64,000 bases of DNA, taken from Trichoplax sp. H2 (taxonomy: Eukaryota; Placozoa; Uniplacotomia; Trichoplacea). The notes beneath the pieces are model-generated. The model had not been told where the DNA came from, did not search any database, and saw only the letters and a program-made list of their open reading frames with translations. Made by a program: the position numbers and the translations under genes. Location of the stretch: NCBI GenBank assembly GCA_003344405.1, contig NOWV01000093.1, positions 230,859 to 294,858 of the forward strand. The letters run 5' to 3'. Shown here in pieces: positions 62,991-64,000 of the stretch (position 1 is its first letter; every line of letters starts with the position of its first letter).

Positions 62991-63949
62991 TTGATGACAT
63001 TACTCGATTAAACATTGCGTTCAAATTTAAATAGTTAATCATAATTATAATCAAAATATTGCATGGGTGTTACTATGCAATTATATAGTATAATCTGAAC
63101 AGGTTACGTATATCATTTAGTTGAATTACCTACATGAAAATGAATTACTAAAATAGCACATTTCCTTTATTTCAAAGATTGATAATAGCTTAGATAACAA
63201 ATAATTGTAAACCTAAACACGAAAAATTGAATTTTGAAAACATGAAGAATCGTATTATAATTAACTAATAGTCACAGTAACGAATGCATGTATTTGTTGT
63301 ATAATATTATCATGAATGTAAGATAAAAAAAGGTGATATTATGATCGTGATCGCCTACAAAAACTCGTATATAATGGTTTCTTCGCCAAATATCTGGATA
63401 ATAGTGGAGTGTAGTAAAAAAGTTACGATATATTACATTTCATAGAGAAAGCTCTGCAAAAGGTACTGTACTGTAGTATATTGCATCGGAGTCAAGTATC
63501 TTTCTGAATTCCGTTTAGTGTTTCATGATAAAGTACGACTACGACTACGATTCCGATGGAATAATTAATATTGAGTCGGATCCGATAGATTTCATACGGA
63601 GATGTACGTATGTATATGTAAATACGCGTATCTTATAAACTGAGCTAGTTCTGCGCTGATAAATGCATAGGCATGTATTCATAGATAAAATTTTGAGTAT
63701 TTGAAATAATATGCTATCCATATTTTATGTTATACTAAATAGTCTATCTTATACTCCAAAGTTTTAAACTAATGCTAGTAATCATTTATTCCTAGTTAAT
63801 GGCATCTCACGGTATGAAGTATAGATCATAAATGTATTGAACTGAACCGAACCTTTCTCAGGTCTAGTATGAACTTATAGAATCTACAGATTCTAGATGT
63901 CTACGCCTACACTATTAATAAATTTCGAACAGAAAATACCGATTGCAAT
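62991..63949. other. Intergenic, 3' of the third dehydrogenase copy
   Basis: AT-rich, no gene recognised. A short TACGACTACGACTACGA triplet-like run lies at about 63,533-63,551. Confidence 0.5.
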
Positions 63950-64000
63950 TTAGGTAGATAGATTAACTAATTTTTCACTAATATCCCATAGTAGCTTTGC
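63950..64000 (-). CDS. Retinol dehydrogenase-like SDR, copy C, 3' end only
   Basis: The last 16 codons and stop of a third paralogue run off the window edge. The minus-strand translation AKLLWDISEKLVNLST aligns with the C-termini of copies A and B (AKMLWDISQKLVNLSP and AKMLWDISEKLVNPSA). The stop codon is at 63,950-63,952. The rest of the gene lies beyond position 64,000, so integrity cannot be judged. Confidence 0.85.
   Translation of the reverse strand, partial: AKLLWDISEKLVNLST

Overview
This looks like nuclear DNA from an early-branching animal. The sequence is AT-rich (roughly two thirds A+T by eye). It carries seven multi-exon or intronless animal-type genes with canonical GT-AG introns of 40 to 3,300 bases. 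The long noncoding stretches are full of short tandem arrays and recurring TACTGTA/TACAGTA words. The gene content is HEATR6, acetoacetyl-CoA synthetase, NDUFAF1, Spindly, CUEDC1 and a tandem retinol-dehydrogenase-like cluster. With the base composition and compact genes, this fits a placozoan (Trichoplax-type) best. That taxonomic call is inference; another early animal is possible.

Layout. HEATR6 runs on the minus strand, 2,042-8,327 (20 exons). It is divergent from acetoacetyl-CoA synthetase on the plus strand, 9,861-17,380 (18 exons). A degenerate repeat field (18.37-19.42 kb) precedes NDUFAF1, the complex I assembly factor CIA30 (plus, 19,772-21,196, 3 exons). A further intergenic stretch holds a clean 71-bp tandem array and a possible decayed reading frame. 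Then come an intronless Spindly orthologue (plus, 24,928-26,649) and a convergent CUEDC1-like gene (minus, 28,014-30,756, 6 exons). From 30.8 to 38.5 kb I see no intact gene, only minisatellites and a probable ankyrin-repeat relic. A giant 27-exon plus-strand gene (38,554-55,362; about 2,538 residues) joins a disordered N-terminal half, containing a short segment like the IP3-receptor-binding ITPRID/KRAP domain, to an almost 900-residue coiled coil. The window ends with a minus-strand cluster of short-chain dehydrogenases (57.2-58.6 kb, 60.2-61.6 kb, and the last codons of a third copy at 63,950-64,000).

Exon structures were built by hand from reading-frame continuity, splice-site consensus and recalled family sequence. 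Phases agree across every junction I list, but nothing was checked against transcripts. The genes are functionally unrelated housekeeping genes (ketone-body use, complex I assembly, kinetochore dynein recruitment, retinoid/lipid reduction), so no operon-like logic is expected. The most distinctive items are the Spindly gene, which keeps all three diagnostic motifs including a C-terminal farnesylation signal, and the giant composite coiled-coil gene.
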